This document shows positions 25,901 to 40,900 of a stretch of 64,000 nt of DNA, in pieces. Position numbers and translations under genes: made by a program. The DNA is from Eimeria necatrix. Taxonomy: Eukaryota; Apicomplexa; Conoidasida; Eucoccidiorida; Eimeriidae. The stretch lies in the NCBI RefSeq assembly GCF_000499385.1, contig NW_013655336.1:62001-126000 (forward strand). Reading direction: 5' to 3'. Positions within the stretch are counted from its first letter, which is position 1; each line of letters opens with the position of its first letter. The notes beneath the pieces were generated by a model. That model was not told the DNA's origin. It was given only the letters and a program-made list of their open reading frames with translations, and did no database searches.

Positions 25901-28900
25901 CGCCTTCAATTCTCAGTGTTTCGGCATCTTTGTGATAAAGAGGAAACAAATGGCTGCAACCCAGTCGCGACAGCTGCTGCCTGCTGGCAGCAGGCAGAGA
26001 CGCCGGTACCTCCACGGCCTGAACTACCGCCGGGTTAGAATCAGGGGGTTTAGGAGACATGAGGCTACTTGGCAGGCACAACAGTACGCCCGGATTCACG
26101 CGGTCCGCGCTTCCCCGCACCTTATCTGCCACCAGTTCCTCTACTCGCTCATCAGGAGGAGGTAAGGGACGCAAACCGTCCGCCCGCAAAGCCTTCCAAA
26201 GAGCCGTTGTTCCTCTGCTATTGCTGTTGCCAGATACATGCGTGCCCTCTGCCGGCGGCGTTTCACCAGAAGCAGCACTAGACGCAGCACAAGAAACGCC
26301 GGAACTCACAGAACAAGGTTGCTGCCAGAAAAAGACGCCCTTACGGACACTTGGCGGGTCTTCAGGCAGCAGCAAAGTGCGGCTGCTGTCTACACGCCAC
26401 ACAGATTTTCTGCGGTTCAGAGCTGCCTTATAAATGTGGCAGGCCTCGCAGTAGTCAAAATCATCCGTCCTATATCACATAACAAACCACAAAGAAATAG
26501 AACGTATGGTGGAAAGAGGAATGACAGAAATGGGGTCGCGAATGCAAAACTGCACAGAGACAAGGAACCGCCAGCAACGGTACCAAGGTGAATGGAAACC
26601 CAAGAACGAACAGGCAGAACGATGAGTCGAGAAATGCACTCCCAGGGATAGACGGAGCATACTGGAGCCAGCCGACGTGAGACACTGTAGGACTTACTTG
26701 CACCTATGTCTCTGTGCACCAGCCCACAACCTAAACTCCATAAGGCCCGCAGCACATCGCCCCTCTGGGTTTAGGCCATCACACCGCCACTTCCCCTCCG
26801 CCTCGGGGGGCTTCACCCCACAAAGACGGCCACCACATCGCGGACACCGTACTACCATCAGACTCGCAGGACCCCCTGTGGGGGCTGCGCTGAAGGCGTC
26901 GTCTCCAAACTGACTGTCTACGCAAGACAGAGAATAAGGTAAACATGGGCCTGAGAGAGCACTAACAGGAGCTTCTGCTGCTGACCCTGCGGCTGAGGCA
27001 GCCGCGGTTGCAGATGTGGAGGGCATGGGCGGCCATCCAATAGATCGCATAGACCCCGTGGACGCCCAGCCCAGTTCAGCGCAGCGACCACACAGTGGAA
27101 GACTGCAAAGGCTCGGGGCTCCCAAAGAGCCGCCTATGGAATCGCCATTCCTGTAACCCGACAACAGTAAGCGGCAAAGTCTTGCCTTGGCTGCCTGCCG
27201 CAGAGAACCCCTACAGAAGGAAGGATAGCCTCCAGTGTGTCTGCGAATCATACGCTGCTGGTGCTGCAGCTGGTGCTGTTGCTGCCTTCGAGCAGCATGA
27301 TGCTGTAAGCATTCGCTGTCACTCAATGCTCTCCTTAGAAAGTCTTGACCAGAAGTAACTGCTTCACTTACGGCAGCTGCAGTATCAGTAGTCGCTCCTG
27401 TACTATTGAGTGACGCCGGATTCACGCGCGCATAATTACGCACTAAACGAAGCGACATATCACCGTTGCTGCCGAAACAGCCGCTCAGGCTGCTGATGCA
27501 GCTGCTGCTGTCGCTATTTCGTCTACCACATCTCGGCTCCCATGCGAATCTATACCGTTGCTGTTGTTGCTGCTGCTCGAAAGCTGCTGACCCTGCAGTC
27601 TCTGTGGCCACCTGCGGATTAACAGAAAGGGAGAATGAAAGACCGGACGCAGCAGCAGAAGTAGGCACTGCAGCAGCGTTTCCTCTCATTCGCGCAAGCA
27701 TAGAGCGTCTCCAAAGTGAGGTCCCACACAAAACACAGCAACCACCGGCACTGCTGCTGCTGCTGCTGCGTGAATGGAAGGCCCTGTCTCCGAAGCGGCT
27801 AACTGGTGCGTCCCAATCAGAGACTGTCTCTCCTGCACTTTGCATATCATCGAAAACGAGGCTCGGCTCTGCGGCCGCTCTCAGTCCACGCCGCGCCAAC
27901 GCTGCCTCCCACAGGCTTCCGGAAGCTATTCCTGCTGCAGCTAGGGACGATGACCGGGCAGCGAGACTTCGCGAGTCTCTCCCAACTCGGCGCACCCCAC
28001 GGTGAGGACGACCTATTCCTCGAACTCTGCCACGGCTCGTGTAGCTGTCCCCGCTGCTGCTACTGCTGTTGCGGCTACTGCTGCTCGGAATTCGGGGGCG
28101 ACGGAGAGCGCGGCGAATACCTATACGCAGGACATTTGTCGAGGCTGCTGCAGCTGCTTCCCTGCATCCAGCGGCTGCAGCAGCCACCACTAGTTGCCGC
28201 AAAATTGATCGGGCCGCTGCCTGCGTCGCCTCGTCGTCAGTTGATGTGTCTTCCCTAGTTGAGTTGCTTTGTTGCTGCCCCCGTGACCGCCTACCAGCCC
28301 TGCGGCGACTATTGTTGCGGCTGCTGCTGTTGCTGTCGCCGTTACTATGACTGTTGGTATTGCTGACGTCGTTGCTGCTGGCGCTACTGTGCTCGTTGTT
28401 GCTCTCTTCATTGCTGTTGCCTTCTCTGTTGCTGTTGTCGTCCTCATTGTTGCTGTCGTCGTTGCTGTTGCCCTCGCTACTGCTGCTGTTGCTGTTGCTG
28501 TTACTGTTGTTGCTGCTAGTGTCATCGAGCACCCCACGGAACAGCCTTAACAAAGTTACAGCCTCAGGGCCAGCCACTTCTAAAGGTCCATCTGCCCAAC
28601 CTTCCCCCTCAACCGGCAGCACAAGCTCGAAATCTGTATCACCTGGGGACCGATGTCCGTCGGAGTCGCTTTCTCTCTCCTCAGAGCTAGACATCTCTGG
28701 AGCACCTCGAGATGCAGCAGCAGCAGCCCGTCGTGGCCGCACCACCGCAATAACAACCCGCTGCTGCTGCTGCGGCCGATCGGAGAGCTCTTCGTCAGAG
28801 CCCCTTTCCGTCCAGCTTTCCAGAGAGTCTGCATCGACGTCGCCGCGTCTCCACTCCCGCCGCATCTGTTGCTGCTGCTGTTGCTGTTGCTGCTTCTCAT

Positions 28901-31900
28901 CGAAGTCGCTTTCACCTTCGCTGCTGCCCTCCCACAGGGGAGGAGGGCTTATAAGACTTCGCCGAAGGCGACCCGTTGAGTCAACACTCTGGACACAGGC
29001 GCATTTGCCCGAGGCAGCAGCTGCAGAACCGGAACCCATGTTGTCTGCCGCTCCTCGTCTTTTGAGCACGTCTGTACATGCCCCACAGCAGCGCGGCAGC
29101 AAAAACTGTTGCTCGAGCCGGCTCGTGTTCACGTGTCCTCTGTACGCTGCGGTGCTCCGCGAAACGCTGCAGCTGAATCGATCTGGCACCTCTTTACTCG
29201 CGACAAGTAACTCATCAGGAATGTCGTAGTCTCTGCCCTTCCCTCCAGACTCCAGCAACCATGCATCATCTACAGGTCGCGTTTCACCTGCTACTCTTGC
29301 CAGTGCTGTATCTGGCGAGGCTGCCTCGACAGACGTCATTTTTTTCTGGTTAAAGCTGCGCTGCACCTCAGCTGCAACAGCGACCGCCAGACGCCGAGTT
29401 AACCCCACCGCTGAGACTTCCTTTAGCAAGCCTTTCAGTGCCTGTTGACGGGCCACAGAGCCTGCTTTCCCCTGCTGTTGCTGCAGCAGAGCAGCTGGCA
29501 GAAGCGATGCGACACGACACACGGCACTCCATGGAGCAGTTCCTTCAGGGCACAGCCGCCAGTTGCTGGCCTCCGCTGCTACAGCTGCCAGCTCCGCACC
29601 GGCAGAAGGGGCAGCAGCATCGTAGATACACCGTAGCAGTCGCCGCGAATCACTGTCTCTTGCAGGCAGACACAAAAAGCCCCACCTGCTCAGCAGGCGC
29701 AAAAGAAGAGAGACCCGGACCAGCGCCACTGGTTTTTGTGGCTTACTAGACGCCTTAGCAGCATCAGGTGTGGCCGCAGTCACAGCATCTGACGATGCTG
29801 CTGCTACTGGTGTTGCTGTGCCCGGTGAAGGTGAATAAAATGATGCCGCATTATCGGGGGGCCCCAGTTCCTTTGCTGCTGCCTCTGGATGTAACGCAGA
29901 TCTTGCAGCTGCCGGCAGCAGGCGTAACAGCGTAAATGTAACATCTGCCTTGATGCCCAGCAACTGCGGGGTGTCACCCAGCTGCTTTGATATCAGAGCG
30001 TCTCCATCACAGCACGCCCGCAGCTCCATTTCGTTCCCTTCAAAAGGCCTACGTTTACTGTGGCTCCGTGCAGCAACAGAAGCAGCTATTGCATCAGCAG
30101 CAGCAGCGGGAGTTGGGGCCGCCCGCAGCAAAGGCAATGCACAGGCAACTAGTGGAGACACCTGCTGCAATAGCATGGAGGCAAAGCGGTAAGCTAGCCC
30201 CTCTGCTGAGGTCAGCGGGAGACAAGTCCGTGTACCCCCGTCTTTCTCTGCCAACGCAGGCAAAGGTGGCTCTTGCTGCTGCCGGTGTTGCCTTACAACT
30301 TCATCAGCAGCAGATACTGCTCCAACAACGTGCATAAGGTCCCCCAGAAGACTGAGACGAAGAACTCTTGCTTCGCTGCTGGCTGCATGCTGCGGGATGT
30401 CAGCCGCTCTAAGTGAAGTGTCTTGTGAATCCTTGCAAACGTTGACCACGTTCTCAAGCAGATGTAAAAGAAAAGCTCGAAGGGCTGCAGAAGCATCACT
30501 CGGCAACAATTGCAGCAAGCGACAACAAAACACATCTTCTTCTGCATCCTCTAACACCTGCGCACGTTGCCGTTGCAGCTTCCAGTCGTTCCTGCTTCTG
30601 CTCCCAAAAGCTTCTGGTGCGCTAGAAGTGTGCCCCGAGGGAGCAGCAGACCCCCTCTTCCGCTGGTCTTCCTGTTGCTGCTGACCCTCCGCCCCTTCCC
30701 AGACCACTGCAGGCGACAAGAGGGACTGCCACAGGCGGCATGAACTCTCCTCAGGATCATGCAGCTCCCAGGCGTCTCCCCAGTAGTCTAGCAGCACTGT
30801 TGGCGTTGCCCACGAGGAAAGCCCCTTGCCTTTGCTGTTGTCCGTGCTTGTCTGCCGCTGTTGCTGTTCTTTTTGCTGAGGTGAGCAGACCGATGACGGA
30901 GATAAACCAGTAAGTTCCTGAAGCAGCGTAGACGGTGGCTGAGACGCACTGCCAGCCCGAAGAGACAGCACGCGCAGCAGTGCCTGGGCTCTAGACACAG
31001 CTGCCCTGAGTCTCTGCAGTGTTCCCTCATCAGTTTCCCAGTGCAAGAAGTGATACACTTTGGTATCCCTAACTGCTGCTGAGGCTCTTGCGAAACCATT
31101 ATTCGTGTTTGCTGCCAAAAGCTCACGAACTGGGAGCGGCTGCACGCGGAAGTTCGAGGAGGCGGAAGCAACACTCTGCACAGCTTGCCACAGCTGCTGC
31201 AACAGGCCTACAAGGCGTTCAGCGCCAGCAGCACGTAACTGCCCAAGGGCCTCTTCTACAGCAACATCATGCTTCTGCGGCAACTGGCTAGAGTGCTCAT
31301 GGTTTTGCTCCTCCAAAAGCTCGCCTGCTGCAGCATCTCTGCGAAGGTCTTGCAGCACGAGAGCTCGCTGCAGCTTGACGCTTTGAGACTGAAGTCCCCA
31401 GTGACCGAATAAAGCCGCCCATTGCCACTGCAACAAGTGCTGCAGGTCTCTATCCTGCTGTTGCTCTCGTGGACATTGTTGTTGCAGTTGCTGTTGTTGC
31501 TGCGCTTGTTGGTGCTGCTGTTGTTGGTGCTGCTGTTGCTTTTTTTGCTGCGTGCACCGCTGGGGGTGATGCCGGGAGTGAAGCTGCTGAGCAGGAGCAG
31601 CATTGCATGGCTCCTTTATGGGTAGCCTTTGCAAAGGCACGGGAACGAAGGCTGAGCTATCTGCAGGGTCAGACTTGGCGTTTCCCATGGAAGCCGTGAG
31701 AAGCTCCTTTAGGGTCTGGCGCCTACGTAGACCCTTGCTCACCTGCTCAGACTTACGGTGCACGGACAGAGAAATGCCGCTAGCAAAGGGCTCCAGCGTG
31801 AGCACGCAAAGGTGCAGAGTCCGCATAGGGCCCAGCAATGGGCTATACCGTTCAGACAACGCTGCTCGCGTCGTCGCTGCTGCTGGTGCTGTTTGCGTTC

Positions 31901-34900
31901 GTGCTGCTGTTGCTGCGGTTGCTGCTGTTGCTGCAGTACGAGGCGCCACTCTATGAAGGACCGCATGCGGCAGCAAAAGGCGCGCAGGTTTCAAGGGTTT
32001 GTGAAGGGTGCGCAATTTTACAACTCCTTTCTTCGGAACAGGTAAAGAAACAACGTCGAGACAGGCTGGGAAAGCTTGCGGGAGAGACAATGCATCTGCA
32101 TTCTTGAGAGACCCTTGTAGACGAAGTGGAGTGTACAGCGAACGCAGGTGTTGCTGCAGAGAACTGCTGCTGCACTGGAAACGCAGGGCATACAAACACA
32201 TAAAACAGCAGCCGCTGCACCCTACAGCACACGCGATTCGGTCCCGGAGCCGCAGCAGCAAAGCCAGTACCACGAACACAGGTACAGCAGCAGGACGCAA
32301 AGGGTGTTGCACCAGACTAACTTTGAGGTTCAACCTTGAGCCCTCTTTCACAGGAGTCGCAAACGCTTCGAAACGCAGCAACTGTGGCTCCTTGTGAGAC
32401 GGTGGCCGCTCTTGGCCTCTGCACAGACGCCGCACCTGCAACCATACCCGCAGCGAGAAGGTAACACCAGTATCAGCAACAGCAACACCGCACTCCTCCT
32501 ATCCGAAGCTACGGCAGCAAACAGAAAGGCCCCAAAGCAGCAGCACCCCAGGTCATAATGGGAGCCGCAAGTACAGCAAATGTTATGGAGACAGCAACAG
32601 CCACGGCAGAACCGCCAGTCTTAGAAGTCAAAAGCAGCTTGGGGCACAGAAGAAGCAGCCAACATGAAGCCTGACATCATATCCAGTGAGGGCAACCACT
32701 TCAAACTCGGCAGTGGGCAGCGAGATCTCCAGGCGCCACCAACTCGCCGCATCTGTATCTAAGGGAAAAGCAGCCCGGAGCAGCACATAACGTAGAGAGA
32801 CGGAGCTCCCCCAAGGACGCAGCAGGCCCAAAGGACTGATTACTGCAGCTGTTGCTGCCAGATCAGTAGCTGGTGCTGCCTTTGGTCCTGCAGCTGCTAC
32901 TCCCATTACAACACCGCCAGCTGCTCCTTTTGGTGATGAATGGCTCTGGGCCTTCTCTCCTTGCTGTTGCTGAAGGTGAGCATAAGTTGAATGAGTTGTA
33001 GCGCTGTCACTTTCGCGAACCCCAAGGCCTGTGAGAGAAAGCAAGTGCCAGCACGGCGCGCTGGGTAGCAATGGTGCTGCAGCAGCAGCAGCGTCTAAGC
33101 TCTCTGTCGCAGCAATGGGGAGCCCACATGCACTGCAGGGACTGGTAGCAGATATGATGGCTGCATGCACAAGCCGCAGCAGCAGACGGCCCAGCAAGGG
33201 TCGTCCGCAACAAGCTGTTGCCACCAGCCTCTGCAGCAATTGGCCTTGCTGCTGATGCAGTAGCCATAAACTGATGAGACGTCGCTGCGCGTGCTGGAGT
33301 AGCCACCGCAGAAGCAGCTGCACTAGGCACACCGCAATAGTTTCCGCAGTCAAACACAGTGGGGGGCGTCTACTCGTTTTCAGGCTGAGCATCTTGCAGC
33401 GCCTCCGCCGATGCTGCTGTTGATGTTCGTCCGTGGAAACAACGCCGGTCCACACCAGATCCGCGAGGAAAGAAACCCCTATTCCCAGCAGCTGCGGGCC
33501 CGCTGTTGGAGGTGAGTAGTGCTCCATCGTCGGCGTCATGTGCAGGTACCGGTCCGCTGCTTCCTGCACTGACGGCAACGATGCATCTGCTGCTGTTGTT
33601 CCTCGTCCAGCTACTGAAGAGACACTAAGCAGCCTCAAGAAATTCGAAGCAAAATGTCGCGTCGTGGATGGCTGCTGCGGGTCTGTCTGTGAGTCAGCTT
33701 TAGCCACTGCAGCACCTGAGGCGGATGCGGTTGCCCCATCTGCTGCAGAAGTTTGTCGCTGCTGCTGCGGCGAGTGTTCAAGGTGAGGCAGCGCCCACCA
33801 CAGAGCCCTTGAGATCTCATTCAGTGCAGCCTGACTCAGCGGCGAAATCCTTTCCTCCGTCTTGTCTAAGCAGCAGCAGCACTTCCTGGTGTTGTTGCTG
33901 TTACTGCTGTTGGTGCTGTCATCAACACTACACTTGAGTGCGTCTGAACTGCCAACTCGTGGAGTTGAAGGGCCACATGGTGAACCTAGGGCAAGGGCAG
34001 AGCCGCAGGCGGCTAGACATGCTCTAAAGGCGAGCCAGAGCTTGTCTGCGCAGCTAGCTGCAGCAGCTAGCCACAGTTTTTGGACCTCCAAAGCATCTGC
34101 CGCCTCCTGGGCAACACGAAGCTGAGCTCTCAGCCCCAAGTGAGCCTCTCCGTATGACCCGGTGGGGCATTCCGAATTTCGAGGCGACGCCGCAGCACGA
34201 ATGCTTCGTCGCTGCGCAGCCTGGAGCACTCGGGGTGTTGGCTGCTGCAGCTCTCCATAGAGCCCCAGCAAGTATACTCCCTTGCTGCTTGTCTCTGCCG
34301 CCGCAGCTGATGAAGTCTCTTTGTGTGGAATAACACGAACCGCAGCAGCAACACGGGTTCCAGGTGGGCACGCATTCGCAGACGCCCTTGTTCCATTAAG
34401 AAAGAAAAGACGCCCACAGTCGCAGTAACGCGCGTCATGCCGCTGCTTCTGCGGCTGCTGCTGTTCGTCCTCCTCGTCCCCCTTTTCAAAAGCTTTTTCG
34501 TCAGCGTGACCGCACTGACAAGCAGCAGCGACCTCAGCAGCAGCCAGCAGGGCCTCTGGAGGCGGGCCGTATATTCGCAGCAGGGGCTGTGGTGGGCCTC
34601 CCTTCATGGGTGAAGGCAGTCTGTGTGCAAAAGTAACTATTCTCTCTGTCGCAGTGCCTGCTGCTGTTGCGGCTGTCAGGATAGTCGCTGTTGCCTCCAC
34701 ATGATGAGAATCCTTGCCCTTATTTCCATCTCCCCCTACCGTTGCTGCTCCAGTTGTTCCTGTCGCGGATGCTGCTGCTGATGCTTGTGCTGCTGGAACA
34801 GCTGCTGCTGATACCTCTTCTGAAAATCCAGCGTCGTCCCTATCGTCGAAACCAGGTAAGGCGGGCGATGCAAGGACAAATGTGTCTTCCACTGGCAAAG

Positions 34901-37900
34901 ATAGACGGGCTGCAGCATCTGTAACTCCTCGTGTGTCCACTACACCCAAAGCAACCAAACTGCGCCTATTCTTACTGCTGCTGGTGCTGTTGCTGTTACT
35001 GTTGCTGCTGTTGCTACTGCTGGCTAACGCTTGCTCCTGCATCGCTAACTCAGAGAGCACTGCTCCAACCGTACGCACCCAAACCTCTACAAAACACGGC
35101 CCTCTCGCAGTTTGCAGGAGGCTCCTCTGCGTCCTCGTGAAGTACTGCTGCAGCACACGAGCAGCAGCAGGACAGCAGCGAACGCCGCCCGGTTCCCGTG
35201 TTGCGGATGGAACCTCCTCCCACGGCGACCCTTTGTGCCAGCCCCCAAGACCTGAGACGGTGCTGCCGTTGAAGCTCGTTCGTGTTGATGCTCCTGCTGC
35301 ATCTGCAGAAGCCGGCAAAAAAACAACTGCTACATCTACGAGGGCATCGCTAGGGCAGATGCTTGTTTGTCTGCTGCTAGTGCTGCTGTTGCGACGGTCT
35401 CCAGCAGCTGCTGTTCTTGTTGGCTTCGCTACTGTGGCCGTTGTTGCTGTTGTTGCTGCTGCGTCCTGTGCCACCAGCGCAGACTGCCACTGAAGGACAC
35501 GGTGCAATGCGTCACCCACTGAACGCATCACTGAAACGCAGCAGTTTGTCACTGTTGCGATATCCTCAGCAGCTGCTGCTGCAACTGTTGCTGGATCCGC
35601 CGCCGTCTTTGCCCGTCCACATCCGTGCCCGTTGGCGCTAAAATCATCACTGTCGAGGCGCTTCAGCTGCGCTTGCTGAACCTGTGCGCCCCAGCAAGCC
35701 CTAAGAATCATCATGAGAAGATACAAGAGATGCGGGATCAGCCAGGCTCGCCCCAAGACGGCGCTTGCTGCTGTGAGGCTCTGTGCGTCCACCCCGGCAC
35801 TATGCATAGCTTGGAAAGCGGGAGCCCCTGGAGGCCCCCAAAGGTGCGATGCTAAAGATACACAGAGCGCGGCCAAACCAGGCAGCGCAGATACCCCGCC
35901 CGAGCGGCTACGACGCTCTTGCAGTACTAGTCTAACGACAGGGGGAACCCACGGCAGCTGCCGTTGCTGCAGCTGCTGCTGGTGACGTTGAGGAGGAGGG
36001 CCCGCAGGAGTGCCCGAGAGTAAATAGGCATAAAACGAACGGCAAACAATTTCGTAATCTGTAACCAAGCACCTGCAGAAGCAAAACCACGACAACAAAC
36101 GCAGCAGCGTAAAAGCTACATACAGCACTGCAAGCTCCGGAAGCTCGCACGGTTACGTGCGTTTCGAAGACGGCAGGAAAAGGCTCCCTGGAGCATCTGT
36201 GTATACCAATAGTAGTGGTAATGGCGAAAGAAAGCAGAGGAGCAATGTGTGTTTACCTGTGAAGCTCCGCCGCAGTAAAGGCCGCAGGGAGCGAGGAAGT
36301 CCCTGGGGGGCCCAAGAAGGCCACGGAAGTGCTCTGGAGAAGGCGTAACAGCCTCCAAACGGAGTCGACGACAAGACATGTTAGGTAGGTGCCATTGCTA
36401 ATGTGGCTGCTGTGGCTATTGCTAGACGTGCTTGGGTCCAGTGCTGCATGCAACTGAGGCTGGAGCTGCTGCAGAAGCACAGCCAACCCCCTTGCCGCAA
36501 CGCCGGCCCTCAGACCAACTCCCTGTAGCAGTTCTAGGGCGATACGCAGGGATGCTGGGTCGACGTCTCCTAGCAAGAGCCGCAGCGCCGCATGCAATGG
36601 AGCGTGTTTCTTTAACCTCTCCACCAGACCCGCGAAGATTCGACGCATTGGCAACTGGCTCGCGGAGCTGCCCATCGTGCTACTGCTGCTACTATTCGCT
36701 GCTGCTCCTGATGCAGTTACATCAACAATAAATTCTTCCACGGGGTCGCGCTGCAGCGGTTGCAGCTTAATGGCCCTGACGGCTATCACGGCTGTCTCCA
36801 CAGCTTTGCCTGCACTGAAATACAGTTGGGGGTTTTTCTTAGAAGCCCCTCCGCCTTGATTAGCGGCCTGCTGCGCCTTCGCGTGCAGGTGAAGTCGCGC
36901 CTGCTGCGTTGCGTGGTGCCATAATGCCGCCAACAGAAGGAATCGCGGCGACCCTTGTTGCAGCTGCAGCAAACGCTGCTCCTGCTGCTGCAACGGAGAG
37001 GTCTCCCGACTGGGAGGACCTTGATCCTCTAAGAGGGCTACCAGATCCCCGAAAAGCCTGTAAAGCGACGGGATGGCCCACAGGTGAGCCGCAAAGACAG
37101 CGCGCTCCAGCCACCGCATGCGCAGGAATGAGCCAGGCAACAAAGCCGGCAGCTGCTGCTTCAGGTGCGCTGGCATACGGTCAGCTATAAATGCTTCAAC
37201 ACGACGCATACGCAGGCTGCCCAAGCAAATAAACTCAGATAAAATCGACCCTGGGCCCTCCTCACCCCATACCCATCCACCGAAGCAGGGTGGGCATCCT
37301 CCAACATTAGTGCCAGCTGCGCCATTAATGTTGACAGCAGCGGCAGCAGCAGCAGCAGCGCTATCAAGGGGCAAGGCACCAGTTTCAGAAGCAATATTTG
37401 CGCTCCCCTGCTGCACTTGCTGCACTTGCTGCTGGCGCAGTTGAGTATCTGCTGCAAGAAGGGCTCCGCGCCCCGCAGACCAAGGGATAGACACACATGG
37501 AGCTGGCCTTGTAGAAGGCACGATATCTCCTGCTGCGGCTACTGGCTTTGCTGTTGATTCAGGAGTAATAAAGTGAGGCGCCTCGGTGGGCTGGCAGCAC
37601 CAAAGTTCCGGGGGTAGCAGTCGGGCCATGCCCGTGCGCAGAAGGCCACTGAGAGCCCTGGCGGAATGCAGAAAATCATTGCCTGCGAGCTGCTGCAGCG
37701 ACTCCACGTCTTTCTGAGAGCTTCCCCGCCCTCCCCAGGGCCTGAGAGGACTCAAATCATCTGCCAAATGCAGCAGAAAAGAAGAAACTGCATCAGCCGC
37801 AGCCAAGCGTAGCTGGTATGGACCGCCCGCAGAAAAAAGTAAACGCCGGCGCGTCGCCTCTACCACTACGCGCAGCCCCCAGTCACCTCCCTTGGATGGT

Positions 37901-40900
37901 AGGCTCACGTATATCTGCAAAATCAGCACCAGCATCCGACGGGAAAAACAATTAGTGGCCACAACAACATCAGGAAGAAGACTTGGAAGGAGTACTGAAG
38001 AACACAACTGCAGAAGTGAGTGCAAATCTCCTGCGCTCTGACAGCAACGTCAGTAGAAACACAAATTGCGTACCTCAAGTTTCCTGACATCCTTGAAGCG
38101 TAGTCGCTGCTGAGTCCCCTCCCGCACCCTGTGGGTTTTGGGACCCTGCGAGCTCAAAACCTGTAACGGGTGACACCGCAAACCCAAGCATAGTTGCAGC
38201 AGTTTGAAAATAAATATCGGCCATCTTTCGCCAACATGAGACACTGAAAACAACAATGGCGGCACAAAGGAAACCAACATTCCGAACCTACGAAAAAGGC
38301 TCATCAGCAGGAACAGCAGCAGAATTAGCACGAGAGGCAGCGGAAGCCAACCTTTATGATAACTTCTCCTTTTTGCGCCGCAGCAAAGCTCCTCGGGTCT
38401 ATCTGAATCCGAACACGTCTGGCAAAAGGGAGAGGAGGCCCCCCTTCGTGCGGCAGCCACGGAGATACGGCTGCAGCTCGAGTTGATCTTGGACTACCCA
38501 CCGGCCCCACACTTCCCCCAACCGAACCTCCATCTGCCGCAGTGAATGCTGCACCCTCGCTGCTGCTGCCTCCTGCGCGCCTGCTGCGGCTCTGAGATGC
38601 CCCACTAGTGCTTGTAGCAGCAGCGACAGCTGCAGCAGCAGAACCCGGGACCTGCACCAGCTCGGCTGTTCCCCACTTGGCGGTAAAATCAAGCACGAAC
38701 CTCTGAGCCTCGAAGGGGACAGTGGGGTGCGGCGTCTCTAGTACGTACACTGCCACGTCCTCCTTGAATTCCCGACTGTACCCGTCACTCCAGCAAATGT
38801 CTTCTGTGCCCGAAGATGGCCTTTCGCTGCTGCTGTTTTTGTCTCTGTTCCTGCAGCTGTTACTGGAAAGTGTTTGCATTTGTGGATGCTTCGTGGGACT
38901 GTAGCTTAAGGCACTAGTAGCATAGGCAGCAGCGTTAGCCCTGTTTGCCACTGTGGCCAAGTCCCCCTGTAACAGCATAAGCTGCGGAAGCACCCGCAGA
39001 AAAAACGCATCAACTTCGTGCAGCAGCAAAGCCACGCGAACAGACGGGGACTCCGGCCGGGGCATTCCACTGGATCCCAAAGGAGGAACCCTCTTCAGCA
39101 GCAACTGCAGCGCATCAACAAGCGAGTGTCGCCGAAACCGCAGCAGCAGCTGCAGCTGCAGCAGCACCAGAGACATCACTTTTTGCACCTGATTGTCTGG
39201 TGCTCCGAAGTTGCTGCTGCCACTGCTGCTACTGCCGTTGTATCCAACCGCAGCGAACATGCAGTTAATGGAGTGGGCGAGAAGGTGCAAACGGTCCCGC
39301 ACCTTCATTGTCAGGCTGCTCTCTGTGAAGGACAGACTGGAGACACTCCCTGCAACGCTACTACTGTCTGCTGCTGGCGGGGAACCTCCTGCCTGCTGCT
39401 GCTGCTGCATCTGCTGCTGCTGCTGCTGCTCCTCGGAGCCACCCAAGGAAGAATTTAACGGGTGAGCCGTTTGTGAAATTCCCACGGCAAACACTTCTTG
39501 CTGTCCTGCCGATGCAGCCGCCGCAGACGACTGCAAAGCACGGCCTTCGTCACTGCTGCCCTCTGACGAAACAGGGAAAGATGGCTCGAACGGCCTTGCT
39601 TTAACTGGTGCTGGATTTACTGCTGTTGCCGCAGCTGTCTGTGCTGCCGTCGCACTTGATCCCGCCTGCGCTAGTGGCGCTGCGGCTGCAACCTTACTGT
39701 TGCTTCTTCTTCTTCTAAGCTGCTGCTGCTCTCTATGGTTCCCTGTGTGTACGCCTGACCAACGACACACAAGAATTGTCTCTTCTACTGCGTGTAGTAA
39801 GCCTCGCCTTACGCCAGCAAACTGCTGCAGTAGTAGCCGCCTTAGCGCTTTCAGGGCAAGACAAGATAGATGAGCAGCTGACACTTCAACCCCAGCAGCT
39901 TCAGCCTCTAGCTGCTGTTGTAACTGCTGAGTCTCCCTACCAAAGCCTAGTGACTCAACCCTGCTCGAGTTCCCTGTTAATCTGCTGCCGTTTTCACGCG
40001 GCATTTTAAGAAAAGCAGCAACAGGAAGCCTGCCAATCCGCAGCAGCGTCTGCTGTAACTGAAGGAGCAGCGGAGCTGGGCAATGTGCAGCAGCAACAGC
40101 AGCAACAGCGGAGGCAGATAGCGCATGCAACGCCTTTGATGCGACAGTTCCCAGCGCAGCGATTACAACGGGCGAGCATTCTTGCTGCCCGTCACGCGGC
40201 CGCTGCGTGCCGACAGCTGCAGCATCTGACCCTGCCAAAACGAGAGCCAAGCTGTCAAGACACCGCAGGATGAGAGGCAGTGTCTCTACAAAGGCTTCCG
40301 CAGCGGCACGGGTTGCCCCCGAAAAGAAATTAACGCATTCAGTTTCTTTGCAATCAGCCCTTCCAGAAACTACACCATCTTCAGAACCAGCAGTGACGGC
40401 AGAAGCAGCCGCTGCTGCTGCTGCAGAACCTCCAGCAAACGGCAGCAGGCCAGACGTGGGCAGCAGCCGCAAGTAGTCCACGCGGGCACCGCATGCAGCA
40501 ATCAGCGCAGCAGCCTTCAGCTGGCATCTCCAGTGAGAGGCCACAGGCAGATTCGACAGCCATACCCCCAAGGAACACCCACTCTCACTGCTGAAGTCCC
40601 TGCAGCAGACAGCTGCTCCTCCAAGGCAACTGTGCGCCAGACACTCGGCAACTGCGGGAACAGGGGACAGCAGTGGTGCTGCTGTCTCCGCCTCCGCCAG
40701 TATGTGCGACAGAGGCGCCACTTCCTCGAGAAGTTTTTCTCTTCTATTCAGAGCTGCTGCTGCTACTGCTGCAGTGTATGTAACTCGCGTGCTGGTGCAC
40801 ACAGGGCGTTGCGCAGCAGCTGCTGCAGAACAGGGGAGCACTAGTGACCAAAGACGCAAGAGGGAGGTAGTTGCTGACAGCAGACAGCTCTCAGTAGCTG

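Noticed and set aside
28354..29229. 291-codon plus-strand Leu/Ser-rich frame
   Set aside because: Antisense to the Ser/Asn and Gln tracts of the giant HECT exon; no motif, and it overlaps a much longer supported frame.
39360..39440. CAG/CTG repeats considered as a CRISPR-like or satellite array
   Set aside because: They are in-frame trinucleotide runs inside coding exons with no spacers; they are explained by homopolymer amino-acid tracts.
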